Made by a program: the position numbers and the translations under genes. DNA of 6,331 nucleotides from Dehalococcoidia bacterium UBA5627 (GTDB lineage Bacteria > Chloroflexota > Dehalococcoidia > Dehalococcoidales > UBA5627): the NCBI GenBank assembly GCA_002421585.1, contig DIKD01000105.1, forward strand, positions 1,759 through 8,089, written 5' to 3'. Below, piece by piece: positions 5,228 to 6,331 of this stretch. The first letter of the stretch is position 1. The number at the start of each line of letters is the position of its first letter. A model generated the notes under the pieces. It did not search any database. It saw only the letters and a list, made by a program, of their open reading frames with translations, and was not told the origin of the DNA.

Positions 5228-5631
5228 TTAAGACAGTGCTTTTCGTGTGCATCCATAACTCCGGTAGGAGCCAGATGGCTGAAGCCTTCTTTAACCGGAT
5301 GGCGGCAGGTAAAGCAATGGCTCTCTCCGCCGGAACCCGTCCGTCTGAGGGAATAAACCCGATAGTTGTGAAAGCGATGAAAGAACTCGAAATAGATATC
5401 AGCAACAATAAACCTAAAATACTTACGCCGGATATGGCTCAATCTGCGGACAAGATGATTACAATGGGGTGCGGCGCAGATACCGAAGGCGTATGCCCGG
5501 CAAGGTTAATAGAGACCGAGGATTGGGCGATGGAAGACCCCAAAGATAAACCGATTGCCGAGGTCAGAAAAATACGGGATGAGATAAAGAAAAGGGTTGC
5601 CGTTTTAATAGCTAGACTGGATTCTTTTTAA
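5224..5631 (+). CDS. arsC: Arsenate reductase, thioredoxin-coupled (low-molecular-weight phosphatase fold)
   Basis: 135 residues, the usual length. The nucleophile loop is Cys9-IHNSG-Arg15 (CX5R) followed by SQMAEAF, and SAGTRPSEGINP (35-46) is typical of the family. The later redox cysteines are Cys83 (TMGCGAD) and Cys91 (GVCP), and Asp105-Pro106 is the acid-loop motif. In B. subtilis ArsC, Cys10, Cys82 and Cys89 pass electrons in turn and thioredoxin resets the enzyme; the same three thiols are here, although the last two are one residue further apart. It converts arsenate to arsenite in the cytoplasm, for export by Acr3 encoded next. The ATG overlaps the ygiQ stop by four bases (ATGA), with GAGGGG five bases before it, so translation is coupled to ygiQ. 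Confidence 0.94.
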   Translation: MIKTVLFVCIHNSGRSQMAEAFFNRMAAGKAMALSAGTRPSEGINPIVVKAMKELEIDISNNKPKILTPDMAQSADKMITMGCGADTEGVCPARLIETEDWAMEDPKDKPIAEVRKIRDEIKKRVAVLIARLDSF

Positions 5632-5642
5632 GGAAATTCGAC

Positions 5643-6331
5643 ATGAAAGATTCAATAACTGAAAAACTGCCCTTTCTGGACCGATTTCTTACTTTGTGGA
5701 TATTCCTTGCTATGGGAATCGGGGTGGGACTGGGATATTTCGTTCCGCAGGTCGGCGAGGCAATCAATCGGCTCTCCATCGGAACTACCTCTATTCCCAT
5801 AGCTATCGGGCTTATTTTAATGATGTATCCTCCACTGGCTAAAGTCAGGTATGAGGAACTGGGAAAGGTCTTTCGTGACTGGCGCGTTCTCGGATTATCT
5901 CTTGTTCAGAACTGGGTCATTGGCCCGATACTGATGTTCCTGCTGGCGATTCTTTTTCTCGGTTTTATATGGCCGTATCCCGATTACATGGTCGGCTTGA
6001 TTATGATAGGGCTGGCACGCTGTATCGCCATGGTTATCGTCTGGAACACGCTTGCCAGGGGCGATAACGAATATGCCGCCGGACTGGTTGCCTTAAACTC
6101 CATCTTCCAGATACTGTTTTACGCTGTTTTTGCCTACGTTTTTATTACCATACTGCCGACATGGTTCGGCCTTGAAGGTTCAATTGTACAGGTAAGCATG
6201 TGGGAGATCGCACAAAGCGTTTTGATTTACCTGGGTATCCCCTTTTTCGGCGGTATGCTGACCCGTTTCATCTTCCTTAAAACCAAGGGGGAGGAATGGT
6301 ATGAGCAGAAATTCATCTCCAAAATCAGCCC
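5643..6331 (+). CDS. acr3: ACR3 family arsenite efflux permease (3' end beyond window)
   Basis: 229 complete codons are visible and the frame is still open at the window edge; full ACR3 proteins have about 350 residues, so roughly a third is missing. The visible part shows about six membrane segments, beginning with LWIFLAMGIGVGLGYFVP (18-35). The conserved family segment GLARCIAMVIVWN is present, with Cys127 equivalent to the essential Cys129 of Alkaliphilus Acr3; SLVQNWVIGPILM (86-98) and LVALNSIFQILFYA are also typical. It exports As(OH)3 across the inner membrane using the proton gradient. AAGGA overlaps the arsC stop and lies eight bases before the ATG, 11 bases after arsC, so the two genes share a transcript. 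The second essential residue, a glutamate near position 305, lies beyond the window. Confidence 0.95.
   Translation, partial: MKDSITEKLPFLDRFLTLWIFLAMGIGVGLGYFVPQVGEAINRLSIGTTSIPIAIGLILMMYPPLAKVRYEELGKVFRDWRVLGLSLVQNWVIGPILMFLLAILFLGFIWPYPDYMVGLIMIGLARCIAMVIVWNTLARGDNEYAAGLVALNSIFQILFYAVFAYVFITILPTWFGLEGSIVQVSMWEIAQSVLIYLGIPFFGGMLTRFIFLKTKGEEWYEQKFISKIS

Noticed and set aside
5095..5442. Two overlapping minus-strand open frames over the ygiQ-arsC junction (to 5408 and 5442)
   Set aside because: They are antisense to arsC motifs and the YgiQ C-terminus, and the peptides resemble no family.

Overview
The window reads as a moderately AT-rich bacterial chromosome segment, probably from an anaerobe or facultative anaerobe. 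A GerW (YtfJ) protein next to a DUF2953 (YtfI-like) protein is an arrangement known from spore-forming Bacillota, but GerW proteins also occur in non-sporulating lineages, and Chloroflexota (Dehalococcoidia-like) is an equally reasonable guess. Taxonomy cannot be settled from this sequence. There are no mobile elements, CRISPR arrays, tRNAs or rRNAs.

Left part (1-1410). The first 221 bases hold the 3' end of an unrecognised plus-strand gene that stops two bases short of a minus-strand operon. That operon, read from right to left, is gerW/ytfJ (1410-1024), a DUF2953 membrane protein starting with TTG directly after the gerW stop codon (1023-451), and a short 81-residue protein (469-224) that looks like a reduced GerW domain without the glycine-rich centre. 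The three genes abut or overlap and have one strong promoter and one strong Shine-Dalgarno sequence at the front.

Centre (1411-1633). This is a divergent control region. A minus-strand sigma70-type promoter (TTGACA-N16-TATAAC) serves gerW. A plus-strand promoter (TTGACA-N17-TATTAT) serves arsR, with an ATATGC/GCATAT palindromic operator lying on its -10 box and expected transcription start.

Right part (1634-6331). This is an arsenic resistance locus on the plus strand: arsR (As(III)-responsive repressor), arsP (DUF318 permease for trivalent organoarsenicals), a CxxC mini-thioredoxin, a 183-base gap with inverted repeats and a promoter-like site, ygiQ (radical SAM protein of unknown function), arsC (thioredoxin-type arsenate reductase) and acr3 (arsenite efflux permease, cut off by the window end). 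The expected logic is that ArsR leaves the operator when it binds As(III); ArsC reduces arsenate to arsenite, which Acr3 exports; ArsP exports methylated or aromatic As(III) compounds; and the small thioredoxin may supply electrons to ArsC or keep arsenicals reduced. The unexpected member is YgiQ, whose stop codon overlaps the arsC start codon (ATGA), so it is translated with the detoxification genes.
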